Source: an uncultured Rikenellaceae bacterium (GTDB lineage Bacteria; Bacteroidota; Bacteroidia; Bacteroidales; Rikenellaceae). From it: 35,912 nucleotides of DNA. The notes under the pieces are model-generated. The model was given only the letters and a program-made list of their open reading frames with translations. It was not told where the DNA came from and did no database searches. A program made the position numbers and the translations under genes. Below, one piece after another: positions 7,523-15,734 of the stretch. Every line of letters starts with the position of its first letter. Positions within the stretch are counted from its first letter, which is position 1. The stretch lies in contig CAMWRR010000002.1 of assembly GCA_947176715.1 (NCBI GenBank), positions 1-35,912 of the forward strand. The letters are read 5' to 3'.

Positions 7523-9202
7523 ATGGAGTTATTCAGAAATCTTCTTTTCGGCACTCCCGGTTTGTGGGGAGGCGGAGTGGCCCACTCGGTGCTGATACTC
7601 TCGTTGGTGATAGCGTTGGGCATCATATTCGGCAAGTTAAAGGTGTCGGGCATCTCCTTGGGTGTCACGGGCATCTTGTTTGTGGGTATAGCTTTCGGTT
7701 ACTTCGGCATGAACGTGGACGAGCATCTGCTCCACTTCATGAAGGAGTTCGGGCTTATATTGTTCGTCTATTCGATAGGCTTGCAGGTAGGCCCCGGCTT
7801 CTTCTCCTCTTTCCGTAAGGGGGGCGTCACTCTCAACAAGCTGGCTATCATAGTGGTTGTTCTGGGTGTTGCCGTTACCGTCGCGCTCCACTACATAACG
7901 GGCGTGTCGATGCCTACTATGGTGGGTGTCATGTCGGGTGCCGTAACCAACACGCCGGGCCTCGGTGCCGCACAACAGGCCTTCAGCGACATGCACGCCG
8001 GCGCGGATGCCCCCGAGATAGCCACCGGATATGCAGTGGCCTATCCGCTCGGTGTCATAGGTGCCATAGCCTCGTTGCTGGCCCTTCGTTACATCTTCAG
8101 GATAAACGCCCGCAAAGAGGAGGAGGCCGCAGGTGTAGACGGCGACGCAGCCGATCTGGTGAAACGTCCCGTGTCGATAGAGGTAAGCAATCAGGCCATA
8201 GACGGCAAGAATCTGGCCGCCATACACGATTTTATCCTCCGCGATTTCGTCGTGTCGCGAATATGCCATCCCGGTAGCGAGCCGGAGCTGGTGGACGCCT
8301 CTACCGTATTGCATTGCGGCGACCGCATATTAGTGGTGGCCGCCCCCAAGGACATAGAGGCGCTGGTGGCGTTGCTCGGCCACGAGGTGGAGGCCAACTG
8401 GCACATAATGTCAAAGAACATGATCTCGCGGCGCATACTGATAACCAAGCCGGAGCTCAACGGCAAACAGCTGTCGGAGCTTCGCATACGCAACACATGC
8501 GGTGTCACCATAACACGCGTCAACCGTGCCGGCATCGACCTCGTGGCGGCGGGCAACCTGCAGCTCCAGTTAGGCGACCGTGTCACCGTGGTGGGTCCGG
8601 AGCACTCGGTGGCGCAGGCCGAGAAGGTGTTCGGCAACTCGCTCAAGCGTCTGAACCACCCCAACCTCATACCCATATTCGTAGGTATAGCCTTGGGTGT
8701 GCTCTTGGGGAGCATATCGTTCTGGATACCGGGAGTGCCACAGCCGCTGAAGCTCGGTCTGGCCGGCGGACCGCTTATCGTGGCCATATTGATAGGCCGC
8801 TACGGACCGCAATATAAGCTGGTGACCTACACCACCATGAGTGCCAACCTGATGTTGCGCGAGGTGGGCATAGCGCTGTTCCTCGCCGGCGTGGGACTCG
8901 GTGCGGGCGAAGATTTCGTGCCTACGCTGATGGCGGGAGGTTACGTGTGGATAGCGTACGGCGCCGTCATAACCATACTGCCGCTCATAGTGTCTGGCAT
9001 CATAGGCAGGTCGTGCTACAAGCTCAACTACTTCACTCTGATAGGCGTGCTCTCGGGCGCCACCACCAACCCTCCGGCGTTGGCCTACTCTTCGGAACAG
9101 ACCTCTTCGGACGCTCCGTCGGTGGGTTATGCCACGGTATATCCCCTGTCGATGTTCCTCAGGGTGTTGGCGGCACAGCTTCTGATACTTATATTCGGCT
9201 AA
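7523..9202 (+). CDS. AspT/YidE/YbjL-type putative transporter with two TrkA-C domains
   Basis: A 559-residue membrane protein with the usual layout of the aspartate:alanine exchanger fold. Membrane half 1 (about 20-185) includes GAVTNTPGLGAAQQAFSD. Two cytosolic RCK/TrkA-C domains follow, about 212-290 (ending in LHCGDRILVVAAPKDIEAL) and 298-375 (LGDRVTVVGPEHSVAQAEKVFG). Membrane half 2 (about 385-559) includes LSGATTNPPALAYSSEQ. The repeated GAxTNxPxLA motif in the two halves is the family signature. The substrate cannot be told; AspT exchanges aspartate for alanine, and most Bacteroidetes members are unstudied. The TrkA-C domains suggest control by a small ligand. It has its own promoter and leads towards yebC. 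Confidence 0.85.
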   Translation: MELFRNLLFGTPGLWGGGVAHSVLILSLVIALGIIFGKLKVSGISLGVTGILFVGIAFGYFGMNVDEHLLHFMKEFGLILFVYSIGLQVGPGFFSSFRKGGVTLNKLAIIVVVLGVAVTVALHYITGVSMPTMVGVMSGAVTNTPGLGAAQQAFSDMHAGADAPEIATGYAVAYPLGVIGAIASLLALRYIFRINARKEEEAAGVDGDAADLVKRPVSIEVSNQAIDGKNLAAIHDFILRDFVVSRICHPGSEPELVDASTVLHCGDRILVVAAPKDIEALVALLGHEVEANWHIMSKNMISRRILITKPELNGKQLSELRIRNTCGVTITRVNRAGIDLVAAGNLQLQLGDRVTVVGPEHSVAQAEKVFGNSLKRLNHPNLIPIFVGIALGVLLGSISFWIPGVPQPLKLGLAGGPLIVAILIGRYGPQYKLVTYTTMSANLMLREVGIALFLAGVGLGAGEDFVPTLMAGGYVWIAYGAVITILPLIVSGIIGRSCYKLNYFTLIGVLSGATTNPPALAYSSEQTSSDAPSVGYATVYPLSMFLRVLAAQLLILIFG

Positions 9203-9213
9203 GAACAACCTCT

Positions 9214-9244
9214 TTTGGTTATTCGCCATAATATAGTAATTTTG
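9214..9244 (+). promoter_or_regulatory. Promoter TTTG-N19-TAATTTTG for yebC
   Basis: TTTG (9214-9217), 19 bases, then TAATTTTG (9237-9244): a full match to the Bacteroidetes sigma-ABfr consensus. It begins 12 bases after the transporter stop and gives a leader of about 38 nt. Confidence 0.75.
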
Positions 9245-9287
9245 CATAGTTGAAAATGAGCGGGCGACCGCAACAAACATAAACCTT

Positions 9288-10013
9288 ATGGGAAGAGCAT
9301 TCGAATATCGCAAGGCGAGAAAACTCAAACGTTGGGGTAATATGGCCCGCACCTTCACCAAGCTGGGCAAAGAGATAGAGATAGCGGTAAAGGCGGGCGG
9401 TCCCGACCCGAGCGGCAATACCCGTCTGCGCGTGTTGATACAGAACGCCAAGGCGGCCAACATGCCCAAGGAGAACGTGGAACGCGCCATCAAACGCGCT
9501 GTCAGCAAAGATACCGCCGATTACAAGGAGATGGTCTACGAGGGCTACGGTCCCCACGGCATAGCGGTGCTCGTGGAGACGGCTACCGACAACACCACCC
9601 GTACGGTGGCCAACGTGCGCAGCTGCTTCAACAAGATGGGCGGCACGCTCGGCACGTCCGGCTCGGTGTCGTTCATGTTCGACCACAAATGCGTCTTCAA
9701 GATAGTCGCTAACGACGGTATCGACGTCGAAGAGCTCGAACTGGAGCTTATCGACTGCGGTGTGGACGAATTGTTCGTCGACGAGGGCGAGATTGTGATA
9801 TACGCCGGCTTCGAGTCGTACGGCGCTATTCAGAAATATCTGGAGGACCACTCGTTGGAGATAATCAGCGGTGAGTTCGAGCGCATACCTACCGACTACA
9901 AAGATCTCGACGAGGAGGGAAGAGCCTCTATAGAGAAGCTGGTGGAGCGTCTCGAAGAGGACGACGACGTCACCTCCGTGTACACCAACATGCGCCCCGC
10001 AGAGGAGGAGTAG
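9288..10013 (+). CDS. yebC: YebC/PmpR-family protein (TACO1-like translation/transcription factor)
   Basis: A 241-residue cytosolic protein of normal length for the family. It begins MGRAFEYRKARKLKRWGNMA and includes FTKLGKEIEIAVKAGG, NMPKENVERAIKRA and YEGYGPHGIAVLVE TATDNTTRTVANVR, all strongly conserved in YebC. A long acidic C-terminal domain follows. The family is described as DNA-binding regulators such as PmpR; more recently, relatives of mitochondrial TACO1 were shown to help ribosomes through difficult sequences. It stands just upstream of rpmH, but each gene has its own promoter. Confidence 0.93.
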   Translation: MGRAFEYRKARKLKRWGNMARTFTKLGKEIEIAVKAGGPDPSGNTRLRVLIQNAKAANMPKENVERAIKRAVSKDTADYKEMVYEGYGPHGIAVLVETATDNTTRTVANVRSCFNKMGGTLGTSGSVSFMFDHKCVFKIVANDGIDVEELELELIDCGVDELFVDEGEIVIYAGFESYGAIQKYLEDHSLEIISGEFERIPTDYKDLDEEGRASIEKLVERLEEDDDVTSVYTNMRPAEEE

Positions 10014-10044
10014 GTGCACCGGATTGCGTAATTGCAATCTATGA

Positions 10045-10076
10045 TTTGCATAATCAAGAAATTAGTTTTACATTTG
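10045..10076 (+). promoter_or_regulatory. Promoter TTTG-N20-TACATTTG for rpmH
   Basis: TTTG (10045-10048), 20 bases, then TACATTTG (10069-10076). Both boxes are perfect matches. The leader is about 38 nt and AT-rich, as expected for a strongly expressed ribosomal protein gene. Confidence 0.75.
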
Positions 10077-10119
10077 CACCTCGAACTTCGTATAGCAAAA
10101 ATAATAAAGAGATAAAACG

Positions 10120-10275
10120 ATGAAAAGAACATTTCAGCCCTCCGTTCGCAAGAGAAGAAACAAACACGGTTTCCGTACCAGAATGGCGACTGCCAACGGT
10201 CGTCGCGTTCTTGCAGCTCGCCGTGCCAAAGGCCGCAAGAAGCTGACTGTTTCGGACGAAGTGCGTCACCGCTAA
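10120..10275 (+). CDS. rpmH: 50S ribosomal protein L34
   Basis: A 51-residue, very basic protein beginning MKRTFQPSVRKRRNKHGFRT, with RMATANGRRVLAARRAKGRKKLTVSD after it. This is the classical bacterial L34 sequence, a component of the large ribosomal subunit. It has its own strong promoter and a rho-independent-type hairpin 24 bases after the stop, so it appears to be a one-gene unit. The common dnaA or rnpA neighbours are not here. Confidence 0.98.
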   Translation: MKRTFQPSVRKRRNKHGFRTRMATANGRRVLAARRAKGRKKLTVSDEVRHR

Positions 10276-10298
10276 GAGCGGTCTCCCGCAAAGAGAAA

Positions 10299-10333
10299 AA
10301 CAGGATCGTATCGGTTGCGATCCTGTTTTTTTT
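10299..10333 (+). terminator. Rho-independent terminator after rpmH
   Basis: CAGGATCG (10301-10308) pairs perfectly with CGATCCTG (10318-10325) around a nine-base loop. Eight T (10326-10333) follow and AA precedes the stem. Confidence 0.9.
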
Positions 10334-10551
10334 GTATGGGGCCGCGTGTGTGGAGAGAATGAATACACCGCCTGTTTTTACGCTTTGGGGATGTTTGTGC
10401 ACATTTCTGTTATCGCTATTCCGGCAATATGCAGTTCGCAGACAGAGCTGTTTTTCGGCACATAGAGCGGATTTCGATTCCCATACGCACATATAATCTC
10501 TTATTGTACGGCATTACTCCTCATCCCCGAAACCCGATAGCGATAAAGCGC
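10334..10551. other. Gene-free stretch between the rpmH terminator and the first leader RNA promoter
   Basis: About 220 bp with no supported gene, hairpin or promoter of note. It is the start of a stretch of about 1 kb that has no normal protein gene. Confidence 0.4.
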
Positions 10552-10582
10552 TTTGCCCCTTAATGCGGTTTCGCTATTTTTG
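10552..10582 (+). promoter_or_regulatory. Promoter TTTG-N19-TATTTTTG for leader RNA 1
   Basis: TTTG (10552-10555), 19 bases, then TATTTTTG (10575-10582): both boxes and the spacing match the Bacteroidetes consensus. There is no long coding sequence for more than 700 bp downstream, so the promoter probably makes a long leader or an independent RNA. Confidence 0.7.
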
Positions 10583-10587
10583 CAGTG

Positions 10588-10843
10588 TCATGCGCGGGGC
10601 GTGTGATTACAGATAGTGTTTTCGCACCGGCCTTGAATTTTCGGCTAAGAGGAGACCGAACAACGCTTATTTTTAGGCTATGGTAAAGGCTAAGTCTATA
10701 TCATATCTATTCAAGTGTGGGGTTATCGTATCGTTTATTCTTCATGTGGTAGCTACGACCACCCGACAAGTAAACGAAATCGGCTCCACGCTTTTTCTTT
10801 TTACAAGCCCTCCGTCCGGAGCCGGGAGATAAAAACAGATTGC
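10588..10843 (+). ncRNA. Structured leader or small RNA, copy 1
   Basis: An unrecognised RNA candidate of about 255 nt. Its first part can pair AGTGTT (10615-10620) with AACGCT (10662-10667). A rod-like hairpin follows: 10715-10724 with 10782-10791 (10 pairs, three of them G-U), 10732-10737 with 10771-10776 (six pairs), and an apical stem 10746-10750 with 10758-10762. A U-rich strand (around 10791-10802) and a small GC hairpin come next. The same order of helices, with different bases, recurs in copy 2 about 500 bp downstream. It resembles no riboswitch I can name (cobalamin, TPP, FMN and SAM motifs are absent). Confidence 0.55.
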
Positions 10844-10844
10844 G

Positions 10845-10934
10845 ATGAAGAGAGTGCCGATATTGCTCCTTGCGTTGGCGTTTATGGCAGGGAACGGGCG
10901 AGTAGGGCTTACAGAAAAACCTGTCACGGCATAA
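10845..10934 (+). CDS. 29-residue ORF with a signal-peptide-like sequence, or remnant of a lost gene
   Basis: The ATG at 10845 opens a 29-codon frame that starts MKRVPILLLALAFMAGNG and ends in TAA. Basic residues followed by a hydrophobic core look like the start of an exported protein, but the frame stops soon after. It begins two bases after leader RNA 1. It could be a tiny membrane peptide, a decayed gene whose distal part is gone, or chance. No clear ribosome-binding site is seen, which is normal in this phylum. Confidence 0.3.
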   Translation: MKRVPILLLALAFMAGNGRVGLTEKPVTA

Positions 10935-11062
10935 ACGGTCATTGCGAACGACTGCTTCTTAGGCAATGTAAATTAATCATTCCGACGTATCAATATTGGT
11001 TTTTAGTGAATAAAAACGGACATTTGTAATCACAATACCCCGAGTGTGTTAAAAACATTTTT

Positions 11063-11070
11063 TATCTTTG
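11063..11070 (+). promoter_or_regulatory. -7 box (TATCTTTG) for leader RNA 2
   Basis: TATCTTTG is a perfect TAnnTTTG box. A -33 TTTG is not obvious at the usual distance. A start near 11076 would give a leader of about 263 nt before the ATG at 11340, much like the distance from promoter to ORF in copy 1. Confidence 0.5.
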
Positions 11071-11075
11071 TGGAG

Positions 11076-11338
11076 CCGGGGTACCGGCCTACATATTCAA
11101 GATGAAAGTGTTTTGCTTTTGTCCCGCAAGGAGATCTGGTAAATTTTCTGAAACACGGGATAACACGACACTCTTCGCCTCGTATAGTCTGTATATAACA
11201 AATATACATGCTTACAGGTGTGGGGTATTGTTTTATTTGTGTTTCGGGCATACCAGAGCCTCCTTGCGAATAAAACCAACGACTCCACACTTTCTTTTTA
11301 CACCTGTATGTCCCGAGGAGTCGGGGACGATGTGGTCC
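11076..11338 (+). ncRNA. Structured leader or small RNA, copy 2
   Basis: Related to copy 1 by order of helices and by short shared words (GTGTTTT, AATTTTC, AGTCT with TATAT, GTGTGGGGT, CTCCAC followed by CTTTTTACA). The pairings are AGTGT (11107-11111) with ACACT (11168-11172) and TCCCG (11122-11126) with CGGGA (11156-11160). The rod is formed by 11218-11226 with 11282-11290 (nine pairs), 11230-11237 with 11269-11276 (eight perfect pairs), and an apical stem 11246-11249 with 11258-11261. A CCCGA/TCGGG hairpin lies near 11312-11325. ACAGGTGT (11213-11220) could instead pair with ACACCTGT (11300-11307), which excludes the base of the rod. That alternative is not conserved in copy 1. Confidence 0.55.
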
Positions 11339-11339
11339 T

Positions 11340-12338
11340 ATGGAGGTTGTTCTGCGGGTCGGTCCTGTCATTGCGGCTGTGCTTGCCGGTGCGGCTACGT
11401 GGTTGTCGTCAGGCCGTTCGGGTTACTTCGCCCGGTACTCCCCTACCGATGGCGAGGAGTACGGGAGGAGTCGTCTGAGGCGGACCTTTGCTGTAATGAT
11501 AGCCGTGTCGATATGCGGCACCGCGCTAGCCGTAGCGTGGGACTCCGGGTGCTTCCCGTCGGTATTGTCGGCTCTCGTGTCGGTCGGCGCCCTCGTCACG
11601 CTATGGCGTCGGCACGCAATAAGGAGGCATCTGGCCAATACCGTCGCCGCCGCCTTGGCACGCAACGTAAGGGAGACGGAGCGGCTACTCGTCGACGGGC
11701 GGTTGCGATTCGGATTCGTCCGCTACGAGAGCTGTTACCGCACCGTGTTACGCTCATTTCTCGATGCCGGCCCACTCTCGCGAAAAGAGACCGCCATACT
11801 CGATATGATGGCGTTGATGGACCGCACCTCGGCTCGCTCAGCGGCAGACGAGGCGGCGCTCGAACGGCTGTCTGCCGGGATGCCTTATGCCGAGGAGCAC
11901 GATACGGTCGACTCGCTGCTACGTGTCACCGGGGCCTACCTGTCGCCCGGGATATGCTCGGAGCTGGCCGCCCTTAAAGCCTCGTATTTCGAGACGGACG
12001 AGCTGTGGCCCATAGCCTTGTCGGATGCCGTCACCGAGGGCCGACCGTGCTATTACAGACACAGGGTCGCCGTCGTGCCCGTGGCCTTATGCGACGGCAG
12101 ACGTACGGCGGATGCCGACAGTGCCGAGGTGGCCGACCTGTATATATTCAACGACGCTATGGAGACGGTGGCCAAGAGCCGCAGAAGATTCATCCTGTCG
12201 GAGATGATAGCCGTGAAACAGACCGGAGCCTCATGCCTGTCGATAATATTCAGAAAATCAAACGAACCGTTGGTGATAGTCAGCGAGGAGGCGGCGGTGA
12301 TACGTGTTGTGGTGGAGAGGTTGCGTCACAGAAAGTGA
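11340..12338 (+). CDS. Unrecognised membrane protein with a possible C-terminal PH-like domain
   Basis: A 332-residue protein I do not recognise as a named family. Hydrophobic segments lie near residues 4-22 and 51-88, the latter perhaps two passes. The rest is soluble and probably cytosolic, and rich in Arg, Ala and Glu. The last 75 residues (ADLYIFNDAMETVAKSRRRF, then ILSEMIAVKQTGASCLSIIF and a final helix) recall the strand pattern of bacterial PH/GRAM-like domains; this is an inference from pattern only. Base and codon use resembles neighbouring genes, so it looks real. The gene stands alone behind leader RNA 2. The start is uncertain because several frames overlap upstream. Confidence 0.55.
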   Translation: MEVVLRVGPVIAAVLAGAATWLSSGRSGYFARYSPTDGEEYGRSRLRRTFAVMIAVSICGTALAVAWDSGCFPSVLSALVSVGALVTLWRRHAIRRHLANTVAAALARNVRETERLLVDGRLRFGFVRYESCYRTVLRSFLDAGPLSRKETAILDMMALMDRTSARSAADEAALERLSAGMPYAEEHDTVDSLLRVTGAYLSPGICSELAALKASYFETDELWPIALSDAVTEGRPCYYRHRVAVVPVALCDGRRTADADSAEVADLYIFNDAMETVAKSRRRFILSEMIAVKQTGASCLSIIFRKSNEPLVIVSEEAAVIRVVVERLRHRK

Positions 12339-12561
12339 CCGCACTCGATACGTGAGTCCGACGGCCTTTTTAACGTATAGCGGCCATAATGCCGGCAAGG
12401 ACGAATATTTCGGTGAAAGTGTTCTGTAACAGGAACGGAGTCTTGACGAGAATCGCAACTATCCTGAAATCATACGCTTCAAGCGAGCAACGTTCATAGC
12501 GTGTCGCTTGCGGCTCTCTGTGCGGGAGAGCGTCCGCCATCTGCGGCTGATGCCTCAGGGG

Positions 12562-13311
12562 TCAGAGACTCTTAGTCCTGCAGGACAACCTCCACGGCCC
12601 GGCATTGGGCAAGGTATCACAAGAGAGGTTAACCGCAGTGACCGTAGTGCAGTTGAGCGATATCATCAATCTGCTGGCGGAGGCTATGCCGTGGGTGGTG
12701 TCGACTATGGAGCCTAACAACGCCCGTACCATGCGCGGGTAGCCGAGCGCCAACCCGGTCATACGGTCCACTCTGGCAGGAGACATCAGCCTTACCTCGG
12801 ATTTTACATGTTCGTACACCGCATCCGCCGGCACATCCATGCCCGCCCTGTTTATTACGCGCAAGGCGTCGAGCATCTGCAGAAACTCGTATGTGTTGTC
12901 GTTAATGGGCAACGACTGTACTACGAAACGAAACGTCATGCCGCCGCGTGAGACGGCTCCGCGCTTCTTAGACACGGCCACCGTCACATTTTTGCCGTAA
13001 CCGTCGACAATGCCAGCCGATGCCAGATAAGAACGTCCCGTAAGATACCCTATACGTCCGCCCTTATCGTCGAAAAGGCAGTCGCGTATCATATTCTCCG
13101 GATGCAACGGGTTGCCGGAGCCTTTGGCGTACACCCCTTTGGAGAGCTTCGCCACAAGACCCTGTTCCGCCATTACCGACAGCACACGCGATACCTGAGA
13201 GGAGTTGAACTCGTGCGCAACATTGAAATCGTCCACACGAAACACCTCGCCGTCATCCATTCCGCGCAGGAATATCAACAACCGGGAGTTTATCTCTTCT
13301 TTCAGGTTCAT
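12562..13311 (-). CDS. AbiEi antitoxin-like protein (DUF6088 type), without partner toxin
   Basis: A 249-residue protein. Residues 1-65 form a winged-helix-like region (VFRVDDFNVAHEFNSSQVSRVLSVM followed by VAKLSKGVYAK), typical of the N-terminus of AbiEi/DUF6088 proteins. GGRIGYLTGRSYLASAGI and the beta-strand region after it also fit that family. AbiEi is the antitoxin and autorepressor of the type IV abortive-infection pair AbiE. No AbiEii nucleotidyltransferase gene lies on either side, so this is an orphan. The last ~25 residues look unlike the rest and may reflect a damaged or replaced C-terminus. A regulator role is possible. Confidence 0.65.
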   Translation of the reverse strand: MNLKEEINSRLLIFLRGMDDGEVFRVDDFNVAHEFNSSQVSRVLSVMAEQGLVAKLSKGVYAKGSGNPLHPENMIRDCLFDDKGGRIGYLTGRSYLASAGIVDGYGKNVTVAVSKKRGAVSRGGMTFRFVVQSLPINDNTYEFLQMLDALRVINRAGMDVPADAVYEHVKSEVRLMSPARVDRMTGLALGYPRMVRALLGSIVDTTHGIASASRLMISLNCTTVTAVNLSCDTLPNAGPWRLSCRTKSL

Positions 13312-13434
13312 CTATCTTTCGCCTCTATACTATCAGGAAATTCATATTCTAACCTCATGGCAGCTATCGCTCAAAGGGCCGTGACAATACGGTCAAAGCG
13401 ACAGGCCGCACCCTGGCCCCTGTACACGACAGCG

Positions 13435-15651
13435 TTACAGCAACGAGAACGCCGCCGTCATGCCCGCCACCACTATGGCGACCATACTCATGAGCTTGAT
13501 GAGGATATTGAGCGAGGGGCCCGAGGTATCCTTGAACGGGTCGCCCACGGTATCGCCTACGATGGCGGCCTTGTGGGCCTCGCTGCCCTTGCCGCCGAAA
13601 GCGCCCTCCTCTATATACTTCTTGGCATTGTCCCACGCGCCTCCGGAGTTGGCCATGAACACCGCCAGCACGAAACCGGCCGACAGACCGCCCACCAACA
13701 GGCCCATGACACCGGCCACACCGAACACCACGCCGGTAACCACCGGTATAAGTATAGCTATGGCGGAGGGGAATATCATCTCGTGTTGCGCCCCTTTGGT
13801 CGATATCTCTACGCAACGGGCGTAATCGGGGGTAGCCTCACCTGTGAGTATGCCCTTTATGTCCCTGAACTGACGGCGCACCTCGTCGACCATCTTACCG
13901 GCGGCGCGTCCCACGGCGTTCATCGTAAGACCGCAGAAGACGAAGGCCATCATGGCACCTATGAACATGCCCACCAGCACCTTGTAGTTCATGAGCGTGA
14001 CATCGAACCACGACATGAAATCGGCTATGGTGGCGTCGTGCACAACCTGTTTGGTGAGACCGCCCTCGGGAACGACGGCCAAGGTGGTTATCTCCTTGCC
14101 GGCGTCGAGAAGGCGTATGATACCTATCTTGATCTCCTCTATGTACGAGGCGAGCAGAGCCAGTGCCGTAAGCGCGGCCGACCCTATGGCGAACCCTTTG
14201 CCTGTGGCGGCCGTGGTGTTGCCCAGTGCGTCGAGGGCATCCGTACGTTCGCGCACGACAGGGTCGAGACCGGCCATCTGCGCGTTGCCGCCCGCATTAT
14301 CGGCGATAGGGCCGTAAGCGTCGGTAGCCAATGTTATGCCGAGCGTGGAGAGCATACCCACCGCCGCTATGCCTATGCCGTATAGCCCCATGCCTATATT
14401 GGACGGGTTGAAGCCCGAGGCGAACAGGAACGAGAGCGTTATGCCGGCCACCACGGCTATCACCGGAACGGCCGTAGAGAGCATACCGGTGCCGATGCCT
14501 TTGATAATGACTGTGGCGGGACCTGTCTCGGCGCTCTCCGAGATATTCTGCGTAGGTTTGTACGAATGCGAGGTGTAACGCTCCGTAGACTGACCTATGA
14601 CGATGCCCACCACGAGCCCAACTATTACCGAGAACGACACGCCGAGCCAGTTGGCCATTCCGAGCGCGTACATGACACCGAACGTGGCCGCCGCTATGAG
14701 CACGGAGCTGACATTGACGCCTAACCCCAGCGAACCTAGCAACATACGCATGGTGGCCCCCTCCTTGGTGCGCACAAGGAATATGCCTATCACCGAGAGG
14801 ACTATGCCTACCGAGGCTATTATCATGGGTGCGAGCACGGCCTTCATCTGCATGTCGGGATTGAGCACGAATGCGGATGCGCCCAATGCGGCGGTAGCCA
14901 GTATGGAGCCGCAATAGCTCTCGTAGAGGTCGGCACCCATACCTGCCACGTCACCTACGTTGTCGCCAACGTTGTCGGCTATGGTAGCGGGATTGCGCGG
15001 GTCGTCCTCGGGGATGCCCGCCTCCACCTTACCAACAAGGTCGGCGCCTACGTCGGCGGCTTTGGTGTATATGCCGCCGCCCACACGCGCGAAGAGCGCC
15101 TGAGTGGAGGCACCCATGCCGAACGTCAGCATGGTGGTGGTGATGGTGACCATCTTCTCGGCCTCGCTTATGCCGTCGACGAACCGGTTGAGGACCACGA
15201 ACCATATAGATATGTCGAGGAGCCCGAGCCCTACTACCACCAACCCCATGACGGCACCGCTACGGAAAGCCACGCGAAGACCGGCGTTGAGCGACTCCGA
15301 GGCCGCATACGCCGTACGTGCCGAGGCATAAGTGGCCGTGCGCATGCCTATGTAGCCGGCCAGCCCCGAGAAGAAGCCGCCGGTCAGGAATGCCGCAGGC
15401 ACCCAGCTGTTCTGCAGATTGAAAAAGGCGAGAAGAGCGAAAAGGAGGCACAGGGCCAGAAAGAACCACACCACCACCTTATATTGCTGACGCAGATAAC
15501 TCATCGCGCCCACACGCACATGACCGGCTATCTCGGCCATACGCTCGGTGCCCTCGCTCACCTTCATCATGCCTTTGAAGAAATAACGCGCGAAACACAA
15601 CGCGACCAAAGAGGCCGCGGGCACCATCCAGAACAAAACAGGAATGTTCAT
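13435..15651 (-). CDS. hppA: Membrane-bound ion-translocating pyrophosphatase (K+-dependent type)
   Basis: A 738-residue protein with about 16 membrane segments that hydrolyses pyrophosphate and pumps Na+ and/or H+ across the inner membrane. Diagnostic motifs are GGGIYTKAADVGADLVGKVE, then EDDPRNPATIADNVGDNVGD, and DAYGPIADNAGGNAQMAGL. Ala in GNTTAATGKG, where K+-independent pumps carry Lys, points to the K+-dependent class; many of these in Bacteroides-type bacteria move Na+. The chosen start is the ATG at 15651; a GTG two codons upstream is possible. It appears to be a single-gene unit, 77 bp past the small leftward gene at 15735. Confidence 0.95.
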   Translation of the reverse strand: MNIPVLFWMVPAASLVALCFARYFFKGMMKVSEGTERMAEIAGHVRVGAMSYLRQQYKVVVWFFLALCLLFALLAFFNLQNSWVPAAFLTGGFFSGLAGYIGMRTATYASARTAYAASESLNAGLRVAFRSGAVMGLVVVGLGLLDISIWFVVLNRFVDGISEAEKMVTITTTMLTFGMGASTQALFARVGGGIYTKAADVGADLVGKVEAGIPEDDPRNPATIADNVGDNVGDVAGMGADLYESYCGSILATAALGASAFVLNPDMQMKAVLAPMIIASVGIVLSVIGIFLVRTKEGATMRMLLGSLGLGVNVSSVLIAAATFGVMYALGMANWLGVSFSVIVGLVVGIVIGQSTERYTSHSYKPTQNISESAETGPATVIIKGIGTGMLSTAVPVIAVVAGITLSFLFASGFNPSNIGMGLYGIGIAAVGMLSTLGITLATDAYGPIADNAGGNAQMAGLDPVVRERTDALDALGNTTAATGKGFAIGSAALTALALLASYIEEIKIGIIRLLDAGKEITTLAVVPEGGLTKQVVHDATIADFMSWFDVTLMNYKVLVGMFIGAMMAFVFCGLTMNAVGRAAGKMVDEVRRQFRDIKGILTGEATPDYARCVEISTKGAQHEMIFPSAIAILIPVVTGVVFGVAGVMGLLVGGLSAGFVLAVFMANSGGAWDNAKKYIEEGAFGGKGSEAHKAAIVGDTVGDPFKDTSGPSLNILIKLMSMVAIVVAGMTAAFSLL

Positions 15652-15734
15652 AGCCACAAAGTATTACTAAATTACAACATCGTTTTTCGGGGGACGGCTC
15701 GCATTAACCAGCCGTGCCACCCGTCCGTTTCCGA

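Noticed and set aside
8570..9508. 312-codon leftward frame under the transporter and yebC
   Set aside because: Overlaps two confident genes on the other strand and looks like reverse translation of them.
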